A stretch of 64,000 nt of DNA from NCBI RefSeq assembly GCF_025995235.1, contig NZ_BAPT01000040.1, positions 186,001 through 250,000 of the forward strand, written 5' to 3'. The stretch comes from Ameyamaea chiangmaiensis. Its GTDB lineage: Bacteria > Pseudomonadota > Alphaproteobacteria > Acetobacterales > Acetobacteraceae. This document shows positions 17,735 to 26,071 of this stretch, piece by piece. How positions within the stretch are numbered: the first letter of the stretch is position 1; each line of letters starts with the position of its first letter. A model generated the notes under the pieces. The model had not been told where the DNA came from. It made no database searches and saw only the letters and a list, made by a program, of their open reading frames with translations. A program made the translations under genes and the position numbers.

Positions 17735-18651
17735 TGCCGCGAACGAAGCGAACAGTCGCCACACCGGAAGAGGGCCCCTCGGCCGCTGAGCCGTCCCGGC
17801 GCGCGGCCAAGGCGGCAGCGCCGGTCCGGCCGGTGCGCACACGGCGTGAAACGGTGGGCGATCACACGCTGATTCGGGGCGACTGTCTGCGCGTCATGCG
17901 CGGGCTGGAGGCGGATTCGATCGACGTCGTGATCACGTCCCCGCCATACAATCTGGGGCTGGCCTATCGCACCTATCAGGACCGACGGGGCGAGGGGGAT
18001 TACCTCGACTGGATGACCGATGTCGGCCGCGCCGTGGCCCGGGTGATGAAACCGGGTGGCTCGTTCTTCCTCAACATCGCGGGTTCATCGTCCGAGCCCT
18101 GGCTGCCGTTCGAACTCATGGTTCGATTGCGAACGGTGTTCCACCTCCAGAATCATATCGTCTGGGTCAAGTCGATCGCGGTCGAGGACGACAGCTACGG
18201 CCACTTCAAGCCGGTCAACTCCCCCCGGTATGTGCATCGCAACCACGAACACGTCTTTCATCTGACGCGCGGAGGCGATGTGCCGCTGGCGCGTCTGGAC
18301 GTCGGGGTACCGTACAAGGACAAATCGAACATCGCGCGACGGGGCCACGCGCAGGACCGGCGCTGCCGGGGCGATACGTGGTTCATCCCGTATGAGACGG
18401 TCCGCGCCAGAGCCCAGAAGTTCAACCATCCAGGAACATTCCCCGTCGCCCTTCCGGCCATGTGCATGCGTCTGCATGGTGTGCCCGATCCTGTGGTGCT
18501 CGACCCCTTCATGGGCACCGGCACGACGCTGGTGGCGGCCCAGCAGGAAGGCGCGCGCGGGATCGGGATCGAGACGGACGCCGCCTATGTCGGGATCGCG
18601 CGTGAGCGGGTGCAGGCCGCGATACGCGCCATGGAATCCACGGACATCTGA
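17734..18651 (+). CDS. Solitary beta-class site-specific DNA methyltransferase
   Basis: A 305-residue S-adenosylmethionine-dependent amino-methyltransferase. Catalytic motif IV (TSPPYNLG, about residues 68-75) precedes the SAM-binding motif I (DPFMGTGTT, about 257-265), the beta-class order. SPPY is more usual in N4-cytosine enzymes, but N6-adenine cannot be excluded. The first 38 residues are a basic, low-complexity tail. ATG 17734 overlaps the mltA stop, so it is coupled to mltA. No restriction endonuclease gene is nearby, which suggests an orphan epigenetic methyltransferase. The recognition sequence is unknown. Confidence 0.88.
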   Translation: MPRTKRTVATPEEGPSAAEPSRRAAKAAAPVRPVRTRRETVGDHTLIRGDCLRVMRGLEADSIDVVITSPPYNLGLAYRTYQDRRGEGDYLDWMTDVGRAVARVMKPGGSFFLNIAGSSSEPWLPFELMVRLRTVFHLQNHIVWVKSIAVEDDSYGHFKPVNSPRYVHRNHEHVFHLTRGGDVPLARLDVGVPYKDKSNIARRGHAQDRRCRGDTWFIPYETVRARAQKFNHPGTFPVALPAMCMRLHGVPDPVVLDPFMGTGTTLVAAQQEGARGIGIETDAAYVGIARERVQAAIRAMESTDI

Positions 18652-18687
18652 CACCGGCCTGGCAGACGGCCGTGAACACTCTTCGTA

Positions 18688-18728
18688 TGGCAACGTTCTC
18701 ATATATGATTTATATTCCCATATATGAG
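18688..18728 (+). promoter_or_regulatory. Promoter with perfect 10-bp inverted repeat over the XRE gene start
   Basis: CTCATATATG (18698-18707) and CATATATGAG (18719-18728) form a perfect 10-bp inverted repeat with an 11-base spacer, the right arm covering the ATG at 18724. A candidate -35 TGGCAA (18688-18693) and -10 TATATT (18711-18716) are 17 bases apart, which would put the transcript start at or next to the ATG; TATGAT (18704-18709) is another -10 candidate. The layout suggests autorepression by the encoded XRE protein and a leaderless or near-leaderless mRNA, as no Shine-Dalgarno is seen. Confidence 0.65.
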
Positions 18729-19296
18729 AGATCACATTCACTATCGCCTCGCGCACCGTCTTGAGGCTCTGCGTCGGGCGCGGGACTGGTCGCTGGACGA
18801 CCTCGCGGCGCGGAGCGGCGTCAGCCGCGCGACCCTGTCGCGGATCGAGAAAGGCCAGACGAGCCCAACAGCCGCTGTTCTGGGGACCTTGTGTCCGCTG
18901 TTCGGTCGGACGATGTCGCAGCTTATGGCGGACGCCGAGACGATCCCGTCCGCTCTGCTGCGTCGCGCCGATCAGGCCGTCTGGGAGGACACCGAGACCG
19001 GCTTCCGGCGCCGGGCGGTCTCGCCCCCGGCGGCCGGTTACGCGATCGACGTGATCGAGGGCACGCTTCGGCCGGGGGCGGAGATTGCCTACGACGCGCC
19101 GGCCGTGGCCGGTCATGAGCATCATCTGGTGATGCTCGCCGGGCTGCTGGGACTGACGATCGAGGGGCAGGTGTTCGCGCTTTCGACCGGCGACAGCATC
19201 CGCTACCGACTGTTCGGCCCGTCCCGTTTCAATGCCCCCGGGCCGTCCGAAGCGCGCTACCTGCTGGCCATGAGCGTTCCCGGAGGCGAACGATGA
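18724..19296 (+). CDS. XRE-family regulator with C-terminal cupin domain
   Basis: A 190-residue transcription factor. The helix-turn-helix is at about residues 11-63 (LEALRRARDWSLDDLAARSG, then VSRATLSRIEKGQTSPT), and a cupin sensor domain occupies about 105-190 (HEHHLVMLAGLLGLTIEG). This is the HipB/SutR-like architecture, not a plain restriction controller protein. ATG 18724 lies inside a perfect inverted repeat that is its likely operator. It overlaps the GNAT gene by 4 bases (ATGA), a pairing often seen in proteobacteria; the ligand is unknown. Confidence 0.9.
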   Translation: MRDHIHYRLAHRLEALRRARDWSLDDLAARSGVSRATLSRIEKGQTSPTAAVLGTLCPLFGRTMSQLMADAETIPSALLRRADQAVWEDTETGFRRRAVSPPAAGYAIDVIEGTLRPGAEIAYDAPAVAGHEHHLVMLAGLLGLTIEGQVFALSTGDSIRYRLFGPSRFNAPGPSEARYLLAMSVPGGER

Positions 19297-19772
19297 TGTG
19301 TGACTTGCCTACACCGCCGGTGATCCGCCCGGCCGACTTCGACGATCCCGCGACGCGCGACCTGCTGGCGCTCCATCTGTCGGGCATGCACGCCAATACG
19401 CCCTCGGCCTATGTCTTCGCGCTCGACCTGAACGGGTTGCAGGCACCGGACATGGCGGTCTGGACGGCGTGGTTCGGCGACACGATCGCCGGTGTCGGGG
19501 CGTTGCGAACGCTGGCGACGGATGCGGGAGAGATCAAGTCGATGCGCACGCACCCGGATTGTCTGCGCCGTGGCGTCGGCCGTGCGCTACTGGCGCATAT
19601 CGTCACCGCCGCGCAGGACAAGGGGATGACGCGCCTGAGTCTGGAGACGGGACGCGGCGCGGCGTTCGAACCGGCGATCGCCCTGTATCGGCGGTTCGGG
19701 TTTGTCGAAGGCGCGCCGTTCGGTGGCTACGAGGCCGGCCCCTTCAGCCGTTTTTTTCACCGTACGATGTAG
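19293..19772 (+). CDS. GNAT-family N-acetyltransferase
   Basis: A 159-residue acetyltransferase. The acetyl-CoA binding loop is RRGVGRALLAHIV, preceded by the strand EIKSMRTHPDC and followed by LSLETGRGAAFEPAIALYRR and FGFVEGAPFGGY. The last segment resembles PhnO/YpeA-like members, but the acceptor cannot be named. It is translationally coupled to the XRE-cupin gene, so that regulator probably controls it. Confidence 0.88.
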   Translation: MMCDLPTPPVIRPADFDDPATRDLLALHLSGMHANTPSAYVFALDLNGLQAPDMAVWTAWFGDTIAGVGALRTLATDAGEIKSMRTHPDCLRRGVGRALLAHIVTAAQDKGMTRLSLETGRGAAFEPAIALYRRFGFVEGAPFGGYEAGPFSRFFHRTM

Positions 19773-19949
19773 GCCATCCGGCGTCGCGTCATCGCCCTGA
19801 TCGATCATCGTTATGAAAATTCATTGTTTTTCACGACCACGCAAACGTGTCAGACCGCCTCCATTCGCCGCGACGCGCGGCCTGACCGAGACCGGACCCA
19901 CCATCCTCCGTGGATGATGAGGCACGGTGCAGGCGCAGAGGGAGATACG

Positions 19950-21371
19950 ATGATCGGGAAACTTCTTGGCGGTCTGGCTGTGGCCGGAGCCGTCGCTTAC
20001 GGTGGCGTGGTCGCCTATCTGACCCATTTCGACCATGCCGGTGCGCCGGAGCTGAGTGTGTCGTCACCCACGCGCCACGATCCCGTCGCGCTGGCAGCGT
20101 TCAACGTGCTCCGCGAGGCACGCTGCGATTACTGCCACGCGGCGCATACGACGCTGCCCTTCTATTTTCATCTGCCCGTGGCCCGGCAGCTTATGGCGTC
20201 GGATTTGCAGAGCGGTCTGCGGCATTTCCGCGTGGAACCCGTCCTCGCGGCGTTCGAGGCCGGCACCGCACCATCCGTCGAGCAATTGTCGCGCATCGAG
20301 GAGGTGATCAACCAGAACCGGATGCCGCCGACGTTGTATCTGCTGATGCACTGGCACGCCTATCTGGACGAGGCGCAGCGTCACGCGGTCATCGATTGGA
20401 TCAACCAGCCCCGCCGTACGCATTACGCCACGCCCGGTGTCGCGGCGTCGTTTGCGGCGGAGCCGGTGCAGCCGATCCCCGAATCCGTCGCGGTGAACGA
20501 GGCGCAGGCCGCGCTGGGCAAGCGTCTGTTTTTTGAAAAGGCGCTGTCGGGCGACGGAACGCTGAGCTGTGCGAGCTGCCATGCCCTGAACAAGGGCGGT
20601 GTCGACAATCTGGTGACCGCCGACGGCATCCATCACCAGCGCGGGCCGATCAACGTGCCGAGTGTGTTTGATTCCGGTTTCAACGCCAGCCAGTTCTGGG
20701 ACGGCCGCGCGGCGACGCTGGCCGACCAGGCCGCCGGCCCGGTCATGAACCCGGTTGAAATGGGCTCGCATGACTGGGCGGGCGTGGCCGATCGCGTGCG
20801 GACCGATCCGTCCTATGTCGCGGCGTTCCAGTCGGCGTTCGGCAACGACACGATCGACAGAACGACGATCACGACGGCGATTGCCGAGTATGAAAAGACG
20901 CTGATCACGCCGGACAGCCGGTTCGATCTCTATCTCAAGGGTGACGCGGGCGCGATCACCGCGCAGGAGAAACGTGGCTACGACCTGTTCAAGAGCGTCG
21001 GATGTTCCGGCTGCCATTCCGGCGTGGCGATGGGCGGCCAGGCTTATGAGGCGATGGGTCTGGAGGGACCGTATTTCGACGATCGTCACGCCGCGTATCA
21101 GAAGGTCGACAACGGACGGCAGAATGTGACCGGCGAGGCGTCCGACCACAACCGCTTCAAGGTGCCCAACCTGCGTAATGTCGCCCTGACCGGACCCTAT
21201 TTCCATGACGGAAGCGCCACGACCCTGGAGCAGGCAGTGCGCGCGATGGCGCGCTACCAGACGCCCGATCACGCCATCTCCGATCGTGACGTGACCGACA
21301 TCGTCGCGTTCCTGAAGACGCTGACCGGCAAGTATCAGGGCACGCCGCTGGACCAGATCAGCGCTCCCTGA
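19950..21371 (+). CDS. Tri-haem cytochrome c peroxidase, membrane-anchored
   Basis: A 473-residue periplasmic peroxidase using electrons from the respiratory chain to reduce hydrogen peroxide. Three c-type haem motifs are present: CDYCH (59-63), CASCH (207-211) and CSGCH (352-356). The last two with their surroundings are the classical di-haem peroxidase; the N-terminal haem domain makes it the YhjA-like quinol peroxidase type. An uncleaved N-terminal segment (LLGGLAVAGAVAYGGVVAYL) anchors it. GGGAGA precedes ATG 19950. The 177-base upstream gap holds a TGATCGATCA palindrome (19798-19807) of unknown meaning. Confidence 0.92.
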   Translation: MIGKLLGGLAVAGAVAYGGVVAYLTHFDHAGAPELSVSSPTRHDPVALAAFNVLREARCDYCHAAHTTLPFYFHLPVARQLMASDLQSGLRHFRVEPVLAAFEAGTAPSVEQLSRIEEVINQNRMPPTLYLLMHWHAYLDEAQRHAVIDWINQPRRTHYATPGVAASFAAEPVQPIPESVAVNEAQAALGKRLFFEKALSGDGTLSCASCHALNKGGVDNLVTADGIHHQRGPINVPSVFDSGFNASQFWDGRAATLADQAAGPVMNPVEMGSHDWAGVADRVRTDPSYVAAFQSAFGNDTIDRTTITTAIAEYEKTLITPDSRFDLYLKGDAGAITAQEKRGYDLFKSVGCSGCHSGVAMGGQAYEAMGLEGPYFDDRHAAYQKVDNGRQNVTGEASDHNRFKVPNLRNVALTGPYFHDGSATTLEQAVRAMARYQTPDHAISDRDVTDIVAFLKTLTGKYQGTPLDQISAP

Positions 21372-21459
21372 GGGCGGAAGGGGACGGGCGCGACAGCCGT
21401 CCCCTTGCCATACGGTCCCCGCGCGGTATCTCTGGCGGGAACTGTGGACGGGGGACAGC

Positions 21460-22044
21460 GTGCGACGTCGGGCGCTCAGACAGGAGGAGGAGGCATTGTG
21501 GGCGGCGTTCGTCCGCGATATCGCCCCGCTGCCGCGTCGATCCTCCGACCTGTCATCCGCCCTGAAACAGGGGGCGGAAGCGCCGCCGTCGCCCGTCCAG
21601 AGGCGCGCGGAACCGGTCGGGACAGGCACGCGGCCCGAGCGCGTGATCGTACCCGTCGGTCCGACGTCGCCGGCGGTGCGCGTCACGCGATCGGCCGCGG
21701 CGGTGATGGTCGGCCAGCGTCTGCCCGGTGTGGACGACACCAGCTGGAGAGCGCTGTCGACCGGCAAGATGCGCCCGCAGCGCACCCTTGATCTGCATGG
21801 CCATGCTGCGCAGGCCGCCTTTCTGCGTCTGCACACATTTCTGCTGGCCTGCGCGGCGGACGGAGTGCGCTGCGTGGAGATCATCACCGGTCTTGGCAGC
21901 GGGGCGGAAGGCGGCGTGATACGACGTGAATTGCCGTTATGGCTGGGACGCGCGGACCTGCGCGGGCTGGTGCTGGCCATCGTGCATCCGCACGCGGCCA
22001 ATCGCGGCGCGGTGCGGGTTCTGTTGCGTCGCCGACGGCGCTGA
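21460..22044 (+). CDS. Smr-domain protein
   Basis: A 194-residue protein. A variable, charged N-terminal half precedes a C-terminal Smr domain: TLDLHGHAAQAAFLRLHTFL, then VEIITGLGSGAEGGVIRREL and IVHPHAANRGAVRVLLRR. Smr domains nick or cleave nucleic acid; recent work on bacterial members points to mRNA cleavage at collided ribosomes, but this short single-domain form is uncharacterised. The start is GTG 21460. Alphaproteobacteria usually carry it after mltA, as here with four genes in between. It converges on ruvX with a 3-base gap. Confidence 0.88.
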   Translation: MRRRALRQEEEALWAAFVRDIAPLPRRSSDLSSALKQGAEAPPSPVQRRAEPVGTGTRPERVIVPVGPTSPAVRVTRSAAAVMVGQRLPGVDDTSWRALSTGKMRPQRTLDLHGHAAQAAFLRLHTFLLACAADGVRCVEIITGLGSGAEGGVIRRELPLWLGRADLRGLVLAIVHPHAANRGAVRVLLRRRRR

Positions 22045-22047
22045 GCG

Positions 22048-22524
22048 TCAGGCGCCGGGCAGGTTGCCCAGGGTGTCGAGTGCCGCCTGAAGGATGTACG
22101 CGGCGGCGACCTTGTCCACGACTTCGGCCCGCCGTTTGCGGGTCATGTCCATGTCGCCGATCAGCATGCGGTTGACCGCGCTGGAGGACAGGCGCTCGTC
22201 CCAGAGTGCTCCGGGCAGACCGGTCATGTCGCTGAGCGACGTCGCCCAGTCGCGTGCGGCCTGCGCGGCCGGCCCGAACCCGCCGTCGAGCGAGAGCGGC
22301 AGCCCCATGATGAACCCCCCGATGGCCTCGCGCTGTCCCAGCCGCGTGATCTCGCCCACGAAGGCGGACAGCTTGCCGCGTTTGAGCGTCGTCAGCGGCG
22401 AGGCCAGCATCAGCGAGACGTCCGACAGCGCGAGCCCGATCTGACGCTGGCCGGGGTCGATGCCGAGCAGCCGATGGTCCGGGGGTAACTGCGCGCGAAG
22501 GTCGGGGAGATTGAACAGGGGCAT
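22048..22524 (-). CDS. ruvX: Pre-16S rRNA nuclease YqgF (RuvX)
   Basis: A 158-residue RNase H-fold protein acting in 16S rRNA 5'-end maturation. The first acidic residue is in LLGIDPGQRQIGLALSD, followed by IGGFIMGLPLSLDG (the usual VGLP-x-x-x-DG) and WDERLSSSAVNRML. The final acidic position is in VVDKVAAAYILQAAL. All catalytic acids appear present. It is divergent from gatCAB, as in many proteobacteria. Confidence 0.94.
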   Translation of the reverse strand: MPLFNLPDLRAQLPPDHRLLGIDPGQRQIGLALSDVSLMLASPLTTLKRGKLSAFVGEITRLGQREAIGGFIMGLPLSLDGGFGPAAQAARDWATSLSDMTGLPGALWDERLSSSAVNRMLIGDMDMTRKRRAEVVDKVAAAYILQAALDTLGNLPGA

Positions 22525-22620
22525 GGGAAGGGTTTATGATCGCGCCGCATTCCGGGAGCCAGGGTTTTTCTTCGGCTCCCGAGGGATTTCCCCCTCACTC
22601 TGCAGGAAAGTTTTTGCTTC

Positions 22621-22908
22621 ATGTCGCTAGACACCGCGACCGTCCGGCGCATTGCGCGTCTTGCCCGGATCGGCATCGAGGAGAACGAGACCGAAGGCCT
22701 CGCCCGTGAACTCAACGGCATCTTCGGATGGATCGAACAACTCGACGAGGTCGATGTCAGTGGCGTGGCCCCGATGATCGGCACCGGCCTGGCGACACCG
22801 CGCATGCGCGAGGACGTGGTGACGGACGGCGATCGCCGGGACGATGTGCTGTCCAACGCGCCCGATCGCGTGGACGCGTTCTTCACCGTGCCGAAGGTGG
22901 TCGAGTAA
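22621..22908 (+). CDS. gatC: Asp-tRNA(Asn)/Glu-tRNA(Gln) amidotransferase subunit C
   Basis: A 95-residue subunit stabilising the GatAB amidotransferase. The standard pattern is seen: MSLDTATVRRIARLARIGIE, ELNGIFGWIEQLDEVDVSGV, R-x-D in MREDVVTDGD, and FFTVPKVVE at the end. Its stop overlaps the gatA start by one base. Confidence 0.96.
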   Translation: MSLDTATVRRIARLARIGIEENETEGLARELNGIFGWIEQLDEVDVSGVAPMIGTGLATPRMREDVVTDGDRRDDVLSNAPDRVDAFFTVPKVVE

Positions 22909-24425
22909 TGGCCGCCGATACCCCCAACGCCCTGGACATGAGCCTTGTCGAGGCCCGGGACGGGCTGGTGCGCAAGGCCTTCTCCTCGGTCGAACTGACG
23001 ACGGCGGCGCTGGCGGCCGTCGAAGCCCTGAACCCGCGTCTGAATGCCTATATCACCGTGACCGGCGATCAGGCTTTGGCACAGGCGGCACAGGCCGATG
23101 CCGCGATCGCGGCCGGTGAGGCGGGGCCGATGGCCGGCGTGCCGGTCGGGATCAAGGACCTGTTCTGCACCAAAGGCGTGCGCACGACGGCGGCCAGCAA
23201 CATTCTGCGCGATTTCGTCCCGCCATATGAGAGCACGGTGACGGCGAACCTGCGGCGCGACGGCGCGGTGTTCCTCGGCAAGACGAACCTGGACGAATTC
23301 GCCATGGGGTCGGGCAACCTGACCTCGGCCTTCGGGCCGGTGGAAAACCCTTGGAAGCGCGCGGGCAGCGATGCGGCGCTGGTGCCGGGTGGGTCGTCGG
23401 GCGGCTCGGCGGCGGCGGTGGCGGCCGGTCTGGGGTTCGGCGCGACCGGCACCGATACGGGTGGCTCGATCCGTCAGCCGGCGTCCTATTGCGGGATCAC
23501 GGGAATCAAGCCGACCTACGGCCGCTGCTCGCGTTTCGGGACGATCGCGTTCGCGAGTTCGCTTGATCAGGCGGGCCCGATGGCGCGGACCGTCGCCGAT
23601 TGCGCCGTGATGCTGGGTTCCATGGCCGGGTTCGACGCGCAGGACAGCACGAGCGTCGATCGTCCGGTGCCCGATTATCTCGCTGCGTGTGGGCGCAGCC
23701 TGAAGGGACTTCGGATCGGCATTCCACGCGAATACCACGCGCCGGGCATGCCGGCGGAGATCGAAGCCATCTGGCAGCAGGGCATCGCGTGGCTGCGCGA
23801 CGCCGGATGCGAGATCGTCGATGTGTCGCTTCCGCACACCAAATACGGGTTGGCGACCTATTACATCATTGCCCCGGCGGAGTGTTCGTCCAACCTTGCG
23901 CGGTATGACGGCGTGCGGTTCGGCGCCCGCGTCGCGGGTGGGACGCTTGACGAACTGTATGAGAACACCCGTCGTGCGGGTTTTGGCGACGAGACGCGCC
24001 GCCGCATCATGATGGGCACCTATGTGCTGTCGGCCGGGTATTATGACGCGTACTACCTCAAGGCGCAGAAAGTGCGCTCTTTGATCCAGCGTGATTTTAC
24101 CGACGTGTTTGCCGATGTGGATGTGCTGCTGACGCCGACCGCGCCGTCGGCGGCCTTCGCGCAGGACGAAAAGCCCTCCGACCCTGTGCAGATGTATCTG
24201 AACGATATCTTCACGGTTCCGGCCAGCATGGCCGGGGTGCCCGCCATGTCGGTGCCGGCTGGCGTCGATGCGCAGGGCCTGCCGCTGGGTCTGCAACTGA
24301 TCGGCCGTTTCTTCGACGAGGAGACGCTGTTCGCCGTCGGCAGTGCGCTAGAGCGTGCTGCCGCCTTCACTCATCGTCCGGCGCTGCGCGCTTCGGACGT
24401 CGCCAGGGCTGGAATCGCGTCGTGA
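22908..24425 (+). CDS. gatA: Asp-tRNA(Asn)/Glu-tRNA(Gln) amidotransferase subunit A
   Basis: A 505-residue amidase-signature enzyme releasing ammonia from glutamine and passing it to GatB, needed to make Gln-tRNA(Gln) and/or Asn-tRNA(Asn). The Ser-cisSer-Lys triad is intact: VGIKDLFCTKG holds the Lys, VPGGSSGGSAAAVAAG and GTDTGGSIRQPASYCG hold the two Ser. Length is normal. ATG 22908 overlaps the gatC stop; the open frame upstream is not conserved. Confidence 0.96.
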   Translation: MAADTPNALDMSLVEARDGLVRKAFSSVELTTAALAAVEALNPRLNAYITVTGDQALAQAAQADAAIAAGEAGPMAGVPVGIKDLFCTKGVRTTAASNILRDFVPPYESTVTANLRRDGAVFLGKTNLDEFAMGSGNLTSAFGPVENPWKRAGSDAALVPGGSSGGSAAAVAAGLGFGATGTDTGGSIRQPASYCGITGIKPTYGRCSRFGTIAFASSLDQAGPMARTVADCAVMLGSMAGFDAQDSTSVDRPVPDYLAACGRSLKGLRIGIPREYHAPGMPAEIEAIWQQGIAWLRDAGCEIVDVSLPHTKYGLATYYIIAPAECSSNLARYDGVRFGARVAGGTLDELYENTRRAGFGDETRRRIMMGTYVLSAGYYDAYYLKAQKVRSLIQRDFTDVFADVDVLLTPTAPSAAFAQDEKPSDPVQMYLNDIFTVPASMAGVPAMSVPAGVDAQGLPLGLQLIGRFFDEETLFAVGSALERAAAFTHRPALRASDVARAGIAS

Positions 24426-25876
24426 CGTATCGCATCGAAGGTCGGACCGGGACGTGGGAGATCGTCGTCGGTCTGGAGGTCCACGCCCAGGTCATCAGCC
24501 AGGCGAAGCTGTTTTCCGGCGCATCGGCCACGTACGGCGGCGCGCCGAACACGCATGTCAGCTTCATCGACGCGGGCTTTCCCGGCATGCTGCCGGTCGT
24601 CAACCGCGAGTGCGTGGCGCAGGCCGTGCGCACGGGGCTGGGGCTTGCCGCGCACATCAATGTCGTCAGCCGGTTCGACCGGAAGAACTATTTCTACGCC
24701 GATCTGCCGCAAGGTTATCAGATCAGCCAGTTCGAGCATCCGATCGTCGGCAGCGGCGTGATCGAGATCGAACTGGCCGATGGCGCGACGCGCGAGATCG
24801 GGATCACGCGCCTGCATCTGGAACAGGACGCGGGCAAGTCGATGCACGATCAGGATCCGACGCGGTCCTTCATCGACCTCAACCGCTCGGGCGTCGCGCT
24901 GATGGAAATCGTCAGCGAGCCGGATATCCGCTCGCCTGAGGAGGCCGGCGCATATGTACGCAAGCTGCGGCAGATCCTGCGCTACCTTGGGACCTGTGAC
25001 GGCAACATGGAAGAGGGGTCCATGCGTGCGGACGTCAACGTGTCGGTCCGTCAGGCGGGCGAGGCGTTCCGGACGCGGTGTGAAATCAAGAACGTCAATT
25101 CCATCCGTTACGTGATGCAGGCGATCGAAGCCGAGGCGCAGCGTCAGGTCGAAGTCTGGGAGAGTGGCGGTACGGTCGATCAGGAGACACGCCTGTTCGA
25201 TCCGGGTCGCGGCGAGACGCGTTCGTTGCGCAGCAAGGAGGACGCCCACGACTATCGCTACTTCCCCGACCCCGATCTTCTGCCTTTAGTGCTGGACGAG
25301 GGCTGGGTCGCGGGGTTGAAGGCGTCGCTGCCCGAACTGCCCGATGCGAAAAGGGCGCGGCTGGAGGCCGACTATGGTGTTACCCGTTACGAATCGGGCG
25401 TGCTGACGGCGGAGCAGGCGATCGCGGACTTTTACGAGACCGTGGCGCGTGGTCTCGATACGCGTCTTGCGACCAACTGGGTGCTGGGTGATTTTTTCGC
25501 TGCCCTGAACCGGACCGGCCGCTCGATCGAGGACAGCCCGGTCAGCGCCGCCTCCTTGCGTGCGCTGCTGGGGTTGATCACGGATTCGACGATCAACGGC
25601 AAGATCGCCAAGGACGTGTTCGAGGAAATGGTCGACACCGGCGACGAACCCATGGCGATCGTGGAGCGTAGGGGGCTGAAGCAGGTGACCGACACGGGTG
25701 CCATCGACGCGGCCATTGCGAGGGTTCTAGCCGATAACGCGGACAAGGTCGCCGAATACAAAAGCGGCAAGGACAAGCTGTTCGGCTTCTTCGTCGGCCA
25801 GACGATGAAGGCGATGGCGGGGAAGGGCAACCCTGCGTTGGTCAACGAGGCGTTGAAGAAGCAACTCGCGGACTAA
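24422..25876 (+). CDS. gatB: Asp-tRNA(Asn)/Glu-tRNA(Gln) amidotransferase subunit B
   Basis: A 484-residue subunit that activates the mischarged tRNA by phosphorylation and transfers ammonia. Motifs: EIVVGLEVHAQVISQAKLFS, KNYFYADLPQGYQISQ, LEQDAGKSMHD, LNRSGVALMEIVSEPD, KEDAHDYRYFPDPDLLP, and the C-terminal YqeY-like tail (GKGNPALVNEALKKQLA). The start is GTG 24422 overlapping the gatA stop. It closes the gatCAB operon; paired hairpins follow at 25880-25933. Confidence 0.96.
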   Translation: MTYRIEGRTGTWEIVVGLEVHAQVISQAKLFSGASATYGGAPNTHVSFIDAGFPGMLPVVNRECVAQAVRTGLGLAAHINVVSRFDRKNYFYADLPQGYQISQFEHPIVGSGVIEIELADGATREIGITRLHLEQDAGKSMHDQDPTRSFIDLNRSGVALMEIVSEPDIRSPEEAGAYVRKLRQILRYLGTCDGNMEEGSMRADVNVSVRQAGEAFRTRCEIKNVNSIRYVMQAIEAEAQRQVEVWESGGTVDQETRLFDPGRGETRSLRSKEDAHDYRYFPDPDLLPLVLDEGWVAGLKASLPELPDAKRARLEADYGVTRYESGVLTAEQAIADFYETVARGLDTRLATNWVLGDFFAALNRTGRSIEDSPVSAASLRALLGLITDSTINGKIAKDVFEEMVDTGDEPMAIVERRGLKQVTDTGAIDAAIARVLADNADKVAEYKSGKDKLFGFFVGQTMKAMAGKGNPALVNEALKKQLAD

Positions 25877-25879
25877 GGG

Positions 25880-25933
25880 CCGGGGACTGAAAATAAATCC
25901 CCGGGGGGATTTGACGCGCTGTGAAATCCCCCC
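25880..25933 (+). terminator. Two overlapping, mutually exclusive hairpins after gatB
   Basis: Hairpin A pairs CCGGGGA (25880-25886) with TCCCCGG (25898-25904). Hairpin B pairs GGGGGGATTT (25903-25912) with AAATCCCCCC (25924-25933). They share 25903-25904, so only one can form fully. No U-tract follows B. They lie between the gatB stop and tRNA-Ser and probably end or attenuate the gatCAB transcript. Confidence 0.55.
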
Positions 25934-25978
25934 TAGAAGCAGGACTGCAAACGCCGTGTTAAAACACGCTTCTCCGGC

Positions 25979-26071
25979 GGAGGGGTGGCCGAGTGGCTGA
26001 AGGCGGCGGTTTGCTAAACCGTTGTACGGTGTCAAGCCGTACCGTGGGTTCGAATCCCATCCCCTCCGCCA
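25979..26071 (+). tRNA. tRNA-Ser (anticodon GCT)
   Basis: A class II tRNA with a long variable arm. The acceptor stem pairs GGAGGGG (25979-25985) with CCCCTCC (26061-26067), discriminator G 26068 and encoded CCA 26069-26071. The anticodon loop TTGCTAA has GCT at 26013-26015, reading AGC/AGU serine codons. The variable arm GTACGG...CCGTAC and the T arm GTGGG-TTCGAAT-CCCAT are intact. The accessory-looking block begins immediately downstream. Confidence 0.98.

Noticed and set aside
18724..19296. XRE protein as a controller protein of a restriction-modification system with the upstream methyltransferase
   Set aside because: It carries a C-terminal cupin domain, is fused by overlap to a GNAT gene, and no endonuclease is present.
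19798..19807. TGATCGATCA upstream of the cytochrome c peroxidase as an FNR box
   Set aside because: The spacer between half-sites is 2 bases rather than 4, and the TTGAT half-sites are incomplete.
24371..25249. Long minus-strand frame opposite gatB, and similar antisense frames opposite murJ, tal-pgi and tkt
   Set aside because: These are products of GC-rich third positions in the real genes; they lack ribosome sites and known domains.
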